NCBI GenBank assembly: GCA_030602145.1
Contig: JAUWAH010000047.1
Span: 1-10,233 of the forward strand
DNA: 10,233 nt
DNA from: Desulfobulbus sp.
GTDB lineage: Bacteria > Desulfobacterota > Desulfobulbia > Desulfobulbales > Desulfobulbaceae
Reading direction: 5' to 3'
In this document: piece after piece, positions 1-7,835 of the stretch
How positions within the stretch are numbered: position 1 is the stretch's first letter
Layout: every line of letters begins with the position of its first letter
Notes under the pieces: model-generated
Seen by the model: only the letters and a program-made list of their open reading frames with translations
Told to the model about the DNA's origin: nothing
Databases searched by the model: none
Program-made: the position numbers and the translations under genes

Positions 1-566
1 CCGACACGGCGGCCCACAAGACGCTGCCCATGAACACCATGTTGCTGGTGAGGAACCTGGAAAATGGGCGTTCGACGGTGGTGCGCATCAACGATCGCGG
101 ACCTTTTGTCCAGGAGCGGATCATTGACCTGTCCTACGCCAAGGCCCAGGAGGTGGGATTGGTGGGCAACGGCCTCGCCAAGGTGGAGATTGTCGCCCTG
201 GCCTCGCAGCAGCAGCTCATGGAAAGCGAACAACCCGTTGTGGCAACGGTTGCGCCGAGCAAGCCGGTCGAAGGACCCAAGGCCAAGATCGCGGCGCCCA
301 AGGCCCCGCCGCCGCCGATTCCCGATTTCGACAAGGGCAATTTCTATGTCCAGGTGGGTGCCTTCGTCAAGGTTGAAAACGCCCGCCTGCTGGCCAAGGC
401 GTTTGCCAAGCGCGGCCGGGATGTCATTATCCAGCAGTATCCGGCCGCAGGCATGAACCTTTACCGGGTGATGATCTTTGCCAGCAATTCGCTGACCAAG
501 GCCAAGGTGTACGAACGGGAATTGAAGGAGGAGGGATTCCGCTACGCCTTACTGCTGGCGCGCTAG
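1..566 (+). CDS. rlpA: RlpA-family septal ring lytic transglycosylase with C-terminal SPOR domain (5' partial)
   Basis: The reading frame is open from base 3 and runs off the left edge, so the signal peptide, lipobox and start of the barrel domain are missing. The visible part begins in the double-psi beta-barrel: TAAHKTLP with its His at codon 15-17, then VVRINDRGPF with its Asp at codon 93-95. These match the conserved His and Asp of RlpA active sites. A Pro/Ala/Lys-rich linker (PPPPIPDF near 307-330) leads into a SPOR domain starting at FYVQVGAF (about 343) and ending at the TAG stop. SPOR domains bind denuded glycan strands at the division septum, and RlpA family members cleave such peptidoglycan in the envelope. 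The gene converges on trpF and the two coding ends overlap by 18 bases. The family is clear from the barrel and SPOR motifs; catalytic activity is inferred from family knowledge. Confidence 0.93.
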   Translation, partial: DTAAHKTLPMNTMLLVRNLENGRSTVVRINDRGPFVQERIIDLSYAKAQEVGLVGNGLAKVEIVALASQQQLMESEQPVVATVAPSKPVEGPKAKIAAPKAPPPPIPDFDKGNFYVQVGAFVKVENARLLAKAFAKRGRDVIIQQYPAAGMNLYRVMIFASNSLTKAKVYERELKEEGFRYALLLAR

Positions 567-1223
567 ACAGTCGGCCTCGAAGGCCCGGACTGCGGTGATG
601 AATCGACGGATACGGTCATGGTTCTTTCTGCCCGGCCCGTCTTCCAGGCCGGAGTTGGCGTCCACGCCGTAGGGGCGGACCATGGCCAGGGCCTCGCCGA
701 TGTTGTCGAGATCCAGGCCGCCGGCGAGGAGAGAGGGTTTATCGAGGCCAAGCCGGTCGATCAGGGTCCAGTCAAAGGCCCGCCCGGTCCCACCGGCCAC
801 ACCCGGCTGATAGGTGTCGAGCAGATAGCCCTGAACAATGTCCCGATAGACGGCGATCTCCGCGGCGGTGGTGTGCGGACCGACCCGGAAGGCCTTGAGC
901 AGCCGGCAGGACGGGGCCAGGGTGACCAACTGCCGGCACGAGGCCGGCGATTCGTTGCCGTGCAGTTGCACATAGCCAAGGCCGCAGGCACGGACGATCT
1001 CGGCGACCCGGCCCGCCTCCTCGTCGACGAACACCCCGACCGCATCGACAAAGGGCGGCAATCCGTCGATGATGGCCTTGGCCGCCGCCGGGGTGATGGC
1101 ACGGGGACTCTTGGCATAAAAAATAAAACCCACCGCGTCGACCCCGGCCACGACGGCGCAGGCCACGTCATCGGCGCGGGTCATGCCGCAGATCTTGATC
1201 CGGACGCGACGCGGCGTGCTCAT
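549..1223 (-). CDS. trpF: Phosphoribosylanthranilate isomerase
   Basis: TrpF catalyses the Amadori rearrangement of N-(5'-phosphoribosyl)anthranilate to CdRP in the cytoplasm, the third tryptophan step. The 224-residue protein has the family's usual length and TIM-barrel motifs in order: KICGMT with the general-base Cys12, VGFIFYAKSPR (31-41), VQLHGNE (85-91), LLDTY with the general-acid Asp136, GGTG (144-147), LLAGGL (165-170) and the phosphate-binding segment GVDANSGLEDGPG (186-198). The usual version of the last segment is closer to VSSGVE, so ANSGLE is a mild variant that keeps the Ser-Gly. The ATG at 1223 overlaps the trpC TGA (shared ATGA, 1220-1223), which implies translational coupling. 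It is the last gene of the operon: its TAA lies inside the end of convergent rlpA, leaving no room for a downstream trpB or trpA. Confidence 0.96.
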   Translation of the reverse strand: MSTPRRVRIKICGMTRADDVACAVVAGVDAVGFIFYAKSPRAITPAAAKAIIDGLPPFVDAVGVFVDEEAGRVAEIVRACGLGYVQLHGNESPASCRQLVTLAPSCRLLKAFRVGPHTTAAEIAVYRDIVQGYLLDTYQPGVAGGTGRAFDWTLIDRLGLDKPSLLAGGLDLDNIGEALAMVRPYGVDANSGLEDGPGRKNHDRIRRFITAVRAFEADCLARQQ

Positions 1224-1984
1224 CCCGCCAGAAATTCCCGCAGGAGCTGATCCTGCTGCCCGGCCCGCATCAGGCTCTCGCCGATCAGGGCCGCCTTGAC
1301 CCCCGCCTCCCGCAGCCGCCGCATGTCGGCCACCGACCCGATCCCCGACTCGCTGATCACCGGAATGGAGGGCGGAATCTTGGCCAGAAGCCGAAAGGTG
1401 GTCTCCAGGCTGACGGTGAAATCGTTGAGATTGCGGTTGTTGATACCGATCAGCCGACTTTCGGCCGCCAGGGCCTCGTCCAGCTCCCGCTCGTCATGCA
1501 CCTCCACCAGCACATCCATGCCCAGGGACTCGGCCAGCAGCCGGAAGTCGCGCAGCCGGTCGATGTCGAGGATGGCGGCGATGAGCAGGATGGCGTCGGC
1601 ACCGACCGCACGGGCCTCCTCGATCTGCACGGGATCGATGATGAAATCCTTGCGCAGCACCGGCAGATCGACCGCTTCGCGCACCAGGGGGATGTAGGCC
1701 AGCGATCCCTGGAAAAAATCGGCATCGGTGAGCACCGACAAGCAGTGCGCCCCGCCGTCGCGGTAGCTGCGGGCAATGCGGACCGGATCGAAATCGGCCC
1801 GAATGACGCCCTTGGAAGGCGAAGCTTTCTTGGCTTCGGCGATGATCGCCACGCCGGGGGCTTCGACCAGGGCGCGGTAAAAGCCGTGCGGTGGCGGAAC
1901 CGGCCGGTCCATGGTGGGGAGGCCGCGTTGCTTGAGGGCCGCGACCTCCTCGATTTTTCGGGCGACTATGGCATCGAGGATCAT
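1220..1984 (-). CDS. trpC: Indole-3-glycerol-phosphate synthase
   Basis: TrpC closes the indole ring: CdRP is decarboxylated and cyclised to indole-3-glycerol phosphate. The protein is a 254-residue monofunctional enzyme, not fused to TrpF. All family catalytic positions are visible: Glu50 and Lys52 in IIAEAKKASPSKG, Lys112 in VLRKDFI, Glu161 in LVEVHDE, Asn182 in GINNRNL, and Glu212 with Ser211 in ISESGI. The numbering nearly coincides with the archaeal reference enzyme. The C-terminal ALIGESLMR is the typical phosphate-binding strand. The ATG at 1984 lies 54 bases after the trpD stop, the largest gap in the operon, and has no convincing Shine-Dalgarno sequence, so its translation signal is unclear. 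The 3' end overlaps trpF by four bases. Confidence 0.96.
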   Translation of the reverse strand: MILDAIVARKIEEVAALKQRGLPTMDRPVPPPHGFYRALVEAPGVAIIAEAKKASPSKGVIRADFDPVRIARSYRDGGAHCLSVLTDADFFQGSLAYIPLVREAVDLPVLRKDFIIDPVQIEEARAVGADAILLIAAILDIDRLRDFRLLAESLGMDVLVEVHDERELDEALAAESRLIGINNRNLNDFTVSLETTFRLLAKIPPSIPVISESGIGSVADMRRLREAGVKAALIGESLMRAGQQDQLLREFLAG

Positions 1985-2038
1985 GTCTGGTTGGTCAAAA
2001 CATGTTGAAGAAACAGGGTGAGGCGTACCGACGGGGGC

Positions 2039-3067
2039 TCACGAGCGGCTGAAGCGAACCAGTTGCTCGAGTTTATCCAGGGCCGCCCCGGAGGCGATGA
2101 TTTCCCTGGCCAGGGCGATGCCCGCCGGGATGGTTTCCGCCTTGCCGGCGGCCATCAGGGCCGTGCCTGCATTGAGCAGGACCATGTCCAGCTTGGCGCC
2201 GGGCTCGCCGGCCAACACCGCCCGTACCTGCGCCGCCGATTCCGCCGCGCTTCGCCCGCCCTTGATGGCGGTGAGTTCGGCGGTCTGCAAGCCCACCTCC
2301 TCCGGCCTGAGCACCGAAGTGGTCACCCTGCCCTGGTAACCGTCGGCGATGTGGGTAGCGCCGGTGACAGTCATCTCGTCGAGGTTGCCCTCGCCCCAGA
2401 CGATGATCGCCCGCTGCATGCCCAGGCGCACCAGCACCTCGGCCAGCACCGAGGTCAGGTCGCGGGAGAAGACGCCGGTCAACTGCACATTGGCGCCGGC
2501 CGGGTTGGTCATGGGTCCGAGGATATTGAACAGGGTGCGGATGCCGATCTCCCGGCGGGGTCCGATGGCATATTTCATCGCCCCGTGGAGCATGGGCGCA
2601 AACAGGAAACCGAGCCCCACCTCACGCACGCAGGCCCCGACCTTGTCCGGAGGCATGCTCAGGTCAACCCCCAGGGCCTCGATGACATCGGCGCTGCCGC
2701 AGTGGGAGGAAACGGCCCGGTTGCCGTGCTTGGCCACCGGCACGCCGGCGGCGGCCACCACGAAGCAGGTGGTGGTCGAGACGTTGAAGCTGCCCGAACC
2801 GTCGCCGCCGGTGCCAACGATGTCCATCAGCACCTCGCCGGCCCGGGTGTTGACGCCGGTGTCGATGAAGGTCGCCTTGCGGCGCATCACCTTGACGGCG
2901 CCGACGATCTCGTCGATGGTCTCGCCCTTCATCCGCAGCCCGGTGATGAACGCACCGATCTGGGCCGGGGTGGCCTCGCCGTTCATGATTTCTCCCATAA
3001 CCCCGACCATCTCCTCTTCGCTGAGATGCTCACGGGCAACCACCTTGGCAATGGCCTCTCTCATCAT
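2039..3067 (-). CDS. trpD: Anthranilate phosphoribosyltransferase
   Basis: TrpD transfers the phosphoribosyl group of PRPP to anthranilate, the second committed tryptophan step. The 342-residue length is typical of a stand-alone enzyme, not fused to TrpG as in enteric bacteria. Visible motifs are an N-terminal helical domain (about 1-75), the PRPP-binding loop GTGGDGSGSFNVST (85-98), KHGNRAVSS (113-121), the anthranilate-side segment HGAMKYAIGPRREIGIRT (161-178), NILGPMTNPA (181-190), and GEGNLDEMT (225-233) with the acidic pair that coordinates Mg-PRPP. Two adjacent ATGs occur (3067 and 3064). I chose the first because a GAGG lies seven bases upstream, in the 28-base gap after the trpG stop. 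Confidence 0.96.
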   Translation of the reverse strand: MMREAIAKVVAREHLSEEEMVGVMGEIMNGEATPAQIGAFITGLRMKGETIDEIVGAVKVMRRKATFIDTGVNTRAGEVLMDIVGTGGDGSGSFNVSTTTCFVVAAAGVPVAKHGNRAVSSHCGSADVIEALGVDLSMPPDKVGACVREVGLGFLFAPMLHGAMKYAIGPRREIGIRTLFNILGPMTNPAGANVQLTGVFSRDLTSVLAEVLVRLGMQRAIIVWGEGNLDEMTVTGATHIADGYQGRVTTSVLRPEEVGLQTAELTAIKGGRSAAESAAQVRAVLAGEPGAKLDMVLLNAGTALMAAGKAETIPAGIALAREIIASGAALDKLEQLVRFSRS

Positions 3068-3095
3068 GGCAGAACCTCTCTGGTGAACAAACGCA

Positions 3096-3713
3096 TCACG
3101 AGCCGCCGCGCAGCATCTGCACGTAGTCCGGCCGGAGGAAATTGTGCAGCAGGATGCGACCCGGCTCGGTCATGATCGACTCGGGGTGAAACTGCACCCC
3201 CTCGATGGCCAGGGTTGTGTGGCGCAGGCCCATCAGTTCGCCCTGGTCGGTATGGGCAGTGGCCTGCAAACAGTCGGGCAGCGGTTCCTCCACCACCAGG
3301 GAGTGATAGCGCATGCCGTCGAAGGGAACCGGCAGACCGGTGAACACGCCGAGCCCGTCGTGATGGATGGGGCTGGTCTTGCCGTGCATCAGCCGGGATG
3401 CGCGGATAACCTTGCCGCCCATGGCCTCGCCGATCGACTGGTGCCCCAGGCAGACGCCCAGCACCGGGATGCGGCCGCCGAAATGGAGGATCGCGGCCAT
3501 GGAGATTCCGGCCTCCTTGGGCGTGCAGGGTCCGGGGGAGATGAGCAGCCGGTCGGGCGCGAGGGTGTCGATTTCGGCGACGGTGATGGCATCGTTGCGA
3601 AAAACCCGGATGTCCGGAGCCCGCCAGCCGGCCGGCGCACCCGGAGGGGCGGTACACAGGGTCTGGACGATGTTGTAGGTGAAGGAATCGTAGTTATCGA
3701 TGATGACGATCAC
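3096..3713 (-). CDS. trpG: Anthranilate synthase component II, glutamine amidotransferase (possibly also serving PabB)
   Basis: This class I glutamine amidotransferase releases ammonia from glutamine for TrpE. The 205-residue protein begins MIVIIDNYDSFTYN and shows the oxyanion-region motif SPGPCTP (59-65), the nucleophile elbow GVCLGHQ with Cys88, MHGKTS (109-114), RYHSL (135-139) and the FHPES motif with His176 and Glu178. The catalytic triad is therefore complete. It starts with GTG, three bases after the trpE TGA, with a G-rich Shine-Dalgarno (AAGGGG) inside the trpE 3' end, so the pair is probably coupled. A Pro/Ala-rich stretch at about 21-33 makes the loop after the first helix slightly longer than usual. 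No second PabA-like protein is seen beside pabBC, so this subunit may serve both synthases, as known for amphibolic TrpG/PabA of some bacteria; that is inference. Confidence 0.95.
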   Translation of the reverse strand: MIVIIDNYDSFTYNIVQTLCTAPPGAPAGWRAPDIRVFRNDAITVAEIDTLAPDRLLISPGPCTPKEAGISMAAILHFGGRIPVLGVCLGHQSIGEAMGGKVIRASRLMHGKTSPIHHDGLGVFTGLPVPFDGMRYHSLVVEEPLPDCLQATAHTDQGELMGLRHTTLAIEGVQFHPESIMTEPGRILLHNFLRPDYVQMLRGGS

Positions 3714-3716
3714 GGC

Positions 3717-5204
<1,488 letters not shown>

Positions 5205-5338
5205 GGATGCATCCTGCGGGGATGGCGCCCGTCGGTCGGCGCGGAGCCGTTGCATCGGCGGGCCGGGATCGTTCCCGGTTCAGCGGCTATGTGACGGCCA
5301 AGGGAGGCCGACCCTGAGCAAGCGTCGGCGGCGCGATC
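5205..5338 (-). promoter_or_regulatory. trpE upstream/leader region
   Basis: This is the stretch between the rpsT terminator and the trpE start, where the trp operon promoter would be expected. I find no hexamer pair close to the sigma-70 consensus, no short leader gene with tandem Trp codons (only one TGG trinucleotide on the coding strand), and no U-run after a hairpin. What is present is a perfect 6-bp stem with a 4-base loop at 5263-5278 (CCGGGA/TCCCGG) and a GGCC-based stem near 5297-5313. A Shine-Dalgarno AGGA is at 5212-5215. Control may be at initiation by a repressor or by feedback on the enzyme; the sequence does not decide this. Confidence 0.35.
5263..5278. repeat. Perfect inverted repeat upstream of trpE
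   Basis: The arms CCGGGA and TCCCGG flank a four-base loop about 60 bases upstream of the trpE ATG. It could be an operator or an RNA hairpin in the trpE leader. No T-run follows it on either strand, so it is not an intrinsic terminator. In a GC-rich region a six-base arm pair can occur by chance. Confidence 0.4.
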
Positions 5339-5375
5339 AAAAAAAAGGCCACGGGAGCGCAGTGCTCCCATGGCC
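5339..5375 (-). terminator. Intrinsic terminator downstream of rpsT
   Basis: Read on the minus strand, bases 5375-5347 form GGCCA-U-GGGAGC, a five-base loop (ACUGC), then GCUCCC-G-UGGCC. The central U·G is a wobble pair, so the RNA stem is 12 continuous pairs. Eight T residues follow at once (5346-5339). This is a textbook rho-independent terminator placed 44 bases after the rpsT stop. It should largely insulate trpE from rpsT transcription. Confidence 0.92.
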
Positions 5376-5390
5376 CGGACATGCGTGCAA

Positions 5391-5421
5391 GGAACTGAAC
5401 AAAAAAAACGGTTCCACCTTA
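5391..5421 (-). terminator. Possible weak upstream terminator at the rpsT stop
   Basis: On the minus strand the end of rpsT can fold as CCTT-GCCT-AAGG, extended by two C-G pairs across a bulged T, with the TAA stop inside the fold. Eight T residues follow (5408-5401) after a short AACCG spacer. The stem is weak and the spacer lengthens the distance to the U-run, so this is at best a helper for the strong terminator 26 bases further on. Confidence 0.25.
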
Positions 5422-5691
5422 GGCAAGGGGTTGCATCTTGTTGACCCGTTTGGTCAGACGGGAAACCTGGCGGGAGGCCAGATTCTGGTGTACCGATCCC
5501 TTGGAGGCGGTCTTGTAGATCACCGGGATGGCGGCTTGCAGAGCGGCTTTGGCCTGTTCCTCGGAACCGGCGGAAACTGCTTCTTCAACCTGGCGGATCG
5601 CGGTCTTCATGGCCGATTTGTTCATCCGGTTGCGCAACCGACGCTTTTTGGACTGACGATCTCTCTTCTCTGCCGACTTGTGATTTGCCAT
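5419..5691 (-). CDS. rpsT: 30S ribosomal protein S20
   Basis: S20 is a primary 16S rRNA-binding protein that stabilises the body of the small subunit. The 90-residue protein begins MANHKSAEKR and contains the family's Lys/Arg-rich first helix (RDRQSKKRRLRNRMNKSAMKT, about 10-30) and the C-terminal signature KGSVHQNLASRQVSRLTKRVN (near 64-84). Length and charge are typical. The ATG at 5691 is preceded by GGAG with a five-base spacer, in a purine-rich leader (AAGGAATGAGGAG). It is a one-gene transcription unit: a strong promoter lies about 60 bases upstream and an intrinsic terminator lies downstream. It sits between the folate gene pabBC and the trp operon with no functional link that I can see. 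Confidence 0.98.
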   Translation of the reverse strand: MANHKSAEKRDRQSKKRRLRNRMNKSAMKTAIRQVEEAVSAGSEEQAKAALQAAIPVIYKTASKGSVHQNLASRQVSRLTKRVNKMQPLA

Positions 5692-5752
5692 GGGAACTCC
5701 TCATTCCTTCTCAACATCATCAACGATGAAAAATTAAAAATTTAAGCCATGT

Positions 5753-5781
5753 TGTATACAGAATAACTCCATCGGTGTCAA
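5753..5781 (-). promoter_or_regulatory. Sigma-70 promoter of rpsT
   Basis: On the minus strand a perfect TTGACA (5781-5776) is followed by a 17-base spacer and TATACA (5758-5753), five of six matches to TATAAT and with TG just before it. Transcription would begin near 5746, giving a leader of about 55 bases before the rpsT ATG. The downstream leader is AT-rich. It is the clearest promoter in the window and fits a highly expressed ribosomal protein gene. Confidence 0.85.
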
Positions 5782-5784
5782 GCC

Positions 5785-5805
5785 TTCCAATGGCTGCCGT
5801 TGGAA
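5785..5805. repeat. Inverted repeat just upstream of the rpsT -35 box
   Basis: TTCCAA and TTGGAA (6-bp arms, nine-base loop) lie four bases upstream of the rpsT -35 hexamer and are flanked by the palindrome GGAAAATTTTCC (5802-5813 in part overlapping). It may be an operator, an upstream-element-like A/T tract, or a weak 3' hairpin for pabBC. No proper U-run follows it in the pabBC direction. Function unknown. Confidence 0.35.
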
Positions 5806-5877
5806 AATTTTCCGTGCTTGTCCATCCTGACCGCACCGGGTCCGGCACAAGTTCCATCGATCCGGGCAAGCGTCCCG

Positions 5878-7683
5878 TCAATCCTCACCGCCCACGGTCT
5901 TCTGCCCCGTTGGGGCAAAAGGCACCAACCGGGCGGCAAACCGTCCCCGCACCGAGTTGATCAGGGTGCAGCCGCCCCGGGCGACGACCTCCGCCAGAGG
6001 AATCACCCCTTCGGTCAGTTGCCCTTCGGCCAAAAGCCGCTGCCGGAGAGTCCCGGCCAAGAGGCCGCAGCGTACCGGCGGCGTGACCTCGCAGCCGTCG
6101 ATGGTCAGGGTCACGTTGGCGATGGTGGTTTCGGTGACTTCGCCCCGCCGGTTGTAGAGCAGGACATCGTCCACCTCCGGGCCGCAGGCGGCGCGCATCC
6201 GTTCATACACCTGACGGTGGGTGGTTTTGTGATAAAGAAAGACATCCTCCTCGTCGATGGGGCGCGGAGCCAGGGCCAATCGAAACGGCCGGCTCCCGTC
6301 GGCTGTCATCTGGGGTGCCGATTCGATGCGCACCGCACCGATGCGGTCGAGCAATAGCCGGACGCGGTACGGCCTGTCTGTGAAGGCGGCAGCGGCCGAG
6401 TCGAGGCAATGGCGCACCTCGATCACATCACAGGGGTAGTCGAAATAGGCGGCGGAACCGGTCAGGCGGCATAGGTGTTCGTCCAGGAGGACAAAGCCGG
6501 CCTCCGGCGTCCAGAGCAGGGTTTCCAGCAGGGAGAAGGCCGGACGGGCGGCCCGGCAGACCAGGGTCTTGATCCGCGTCTCCTCCCACTCGCCCTCGAT
6601 GGTGGAATCGGCGGTGATGCCGCCGCCCACCCCGTACTCGGCCCGATGACGCTGCCGGTCGATCAGCAGGGTGCGGATGGCGACATTGAACTGGGCGCGG
6701 CCGTCGGGCAGCACAAAACCGAGCGAGCCGGTGTAGATGCGGCGGGGCGTCGTTTCCAGCTCCCGGATGATGGCCATGGTGCTGGCCTTGGGGGCCCCGG
6801 TGATCGAGGCCGCCGGAAAGAGGGCCGCAAAGAGGTCGGCCAGGTCTGCACCGGTGCGGGCGGCCACCGTGGAGACCATCTGCCAGAGGGTCGGATACCG
6901 ATGGACGGCGAACAGCTCCTTCACCTCCACGGTGCCCGGCCAGGCTATCCGGGCAAGATCGTTGCGAACCATGTCGACGATCATCACGTTCTCGGCCAGG
7001 TCCTTGCCGCTGGTCCGTAACCGCTTCCCGTTGGCCGCATCCTCGTCCCCGGTCAGTCCCCGACCGATGGTGCCCTTCATCGGCACCGACTCAACCACCT
7101 CGCCCTGCCGGCGGAAAAACAACTCCGGAGACAGCGACAGCACCGCCCAATCCGGCATGTCCACGAAGCCGCCGAAGGTCGGCTGGTGGGCAGCGGCCAG
7201 GGCGACGAACAACTCCCAGGGCGAACCGCTGTACGGCGCCTGCAATAGGTAGGTATAGTTGACCTGATAGGTGTCGCCGGCACCGATCCGCCGCTGGATC
7301 TCTCTGATTGCCCGACCGTATGCGGCTTCGTCCACCGTGGGCTGCCAGGCCAGGACGGGAGGCGGCGAGGCTGGCTCCGGCAAACGGATGGCGGCCGGCG
7401 GCGGGTAGAGACCGAAGCGGAGGAGAGGAAAGGTCGTCTCTTCCCGGACGGCAAGGGCCGCATCGAAGGCGGGCGCCGCCTCATAGGCGACGAATCCGGC
7501 CGCGGCCCAGCCCTGGGTCCGCACCAGCCGCTCGACCTCGCGCAGGCAGGCCATCACCTCTTCCTTTCTGGCGGTGCCGATCACCCGGTGGGGTCGGGAG
7601 AATTCGAGCCAATGGCCGGTGCGGTCGTCGCGCAGACAGGCCCGATCCTTCCCTTCACTTTGCCGGCCATCCATCTCGAACAT
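5878..7683 (-). CDS. pabB: Fused aminodeoxychorismate synthase component I / 4-amino-4-deoxychorismate lyase (PabB-PabC)
   Basis: Both steps from chorismate to p-aminobenzoate for folate are in one chain. Residues 1 to about 375 are the chorismate-binding PabB part: GDTYQVNYTYLL (136-147), LSLSPELFF (182-190), VPMKGTIGRG (200-209) with the PabB-type Lys203, ENVMIVDMVRNDLARI (231-246), ALFPAASITGAPK (287-299). The N-terminal Trp-binding region of TrpE is largely absent. From about 380 follows a fold-type IV PLP lyase: FSLLETLLW, LLDEHLCRL, LYHKTTHRQ with the presumed PLP Lys486, VTETTIANV (516-524) and CGLLAGTLRQ (539-548). The start is uncertain: ATGs occur at 7701, 7683 and 7674, and the frame stays open to a TTG at 7773. 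I prefer 7683 because GAGGG lies just upstream. The result is 601 residues. No amidotransferase lies next to it; TrpG may serve it. Confidence 0.93.
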   Translation of the reverse strand: MFEMDGRQSEGKDRACLRDDRTGHWLEFSRPHRVIGTARKEEVMACLREVERLVRTQGWAAAGFVAYEAAPAFDAALAVREETTFPLLRFGLYPPPAAIRLPEPASPPPVLAWQPTVDEAAYGRAIREIQRRIGAGDTYQVNYTYLLQAPYSGSPWELFVALAAAHQPTFGGFVDMPDWAVLSLSPELFFRRQGEVVESVPMKGTIGRGLTGDEDAANGKRLRTSGKDLAENVMIVDMVRNDLARIAWPGTVEVKELFAVHRYPTLWQMVSTVAARTGADLADLFAALFPAASITGAPKASTMAIIRELETTPRRIYTGSLGFVLPDGRAQFNVAIRTLLIDRQRHRAEYGVGGGITADSTIEGEWEETRIKTLVCRAARPAFSLLETLLWTPEAGFVLLDEHLCRLTGSAAYFDYPCDVIEVRHCLDSAAAAFTDRPYRVRLLLDRIGAVRIESAPQMTADGSRPFRLALAPRPIDEEDVFLYHKTTHRQVYERMRAACGPEVDDVLLYNRRGEVTETTIANVTLTIDGCEVTPPVRCGLLAGTLRQRLLAEGQLTEGVIPLAEVVARGGCTLINSVRGRFAARLVPFAPTGQKTVGGED

Positions 7684-7750
7684 CCAGCCCTCTACCCTCA
7701 TCCGTCGTTTCGGTCGATCTTGATTACCCTTTGCCGTGCCGCCACACTGT

Positions 7751-7780
7751 AGCGTACCGATCGACAAAGGCAATGGTCAA
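7751..7780 (-). promoter_or_regulatory. Possible sigma-70 promoter of pabBC
   Basis: On the minus strand TTGACC (7780-7775, five of six matches to the -35 consensus) is followed 18 bases later by TACGCT (7756-7751), a poor -10 match. It sits in the 135-base gap between the gtrA-like stop and the pabBC start, where a promoter is needed if pabBC is not expressed from the GT2/GtrA transcript. Weak evidence. Confidence 0.35.
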
Positions 7781-7818
7781 CTGCGGAGGAGAAGTGTTTT
7801 TGAGTTCCGAGGCGGCCT

Positions 7819-7835
7819 TCAGGCAGGGTGCCTGA
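7819..7835. repeat. Perfect 7-bp inverted repeat at the 3' end of the GtrA-like gene
   Basis: TCAGGCA and TGCCTGA flank a three-base GGG. The minus-strand TGA stop of the GtrA-like gene is part of one arm. The RNA hairpin would end that gene's message, but no T-run follows, so it is not a classical intrinsic terminator. It may stabilise the 3' end or mark partial termination before pabBC. Confidence 0.45.

Noticed and set aside
2018..3175. Long plus-strand open frame (385 codons) opposite trpD
   Set aside because: It is antisense to a complete TrpD with all motifs. The composition is typical of a reverse-strand shadow and there is no ribosome binding site.
5205..5255. TrpE start at the upstream ATG (5255)
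   Set aside because: There is no Shine-Dalgarno there and the 17 extra residues look non-conserved. The ATG at 5204 has AGGA seven bases upstream.
5205..5338. Trp attenuator with leader peptide before trpE
   Set aside because: I looked for a short frame with tandem TGG codons and a terminator/antiterminator pair. There is only one TGG and no U-run.
5775..6357. Plus-strand open frames around 5775-5960 and 5800-6357
   Set aside because: They overlap the antisense of pabBC and the rpsT promoter, have no homology-like motifs and are low-complexity Pro/Arg-rich.
7684..7773. PabBC start at TTG 7773 or ATG 7701
   Set aside because: Neither has a good ribosome binding site, and the TTG start would lie across the candidate promoter. 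ATG 7683 has GAGGG upstream, though 7701 cannot be excluded.
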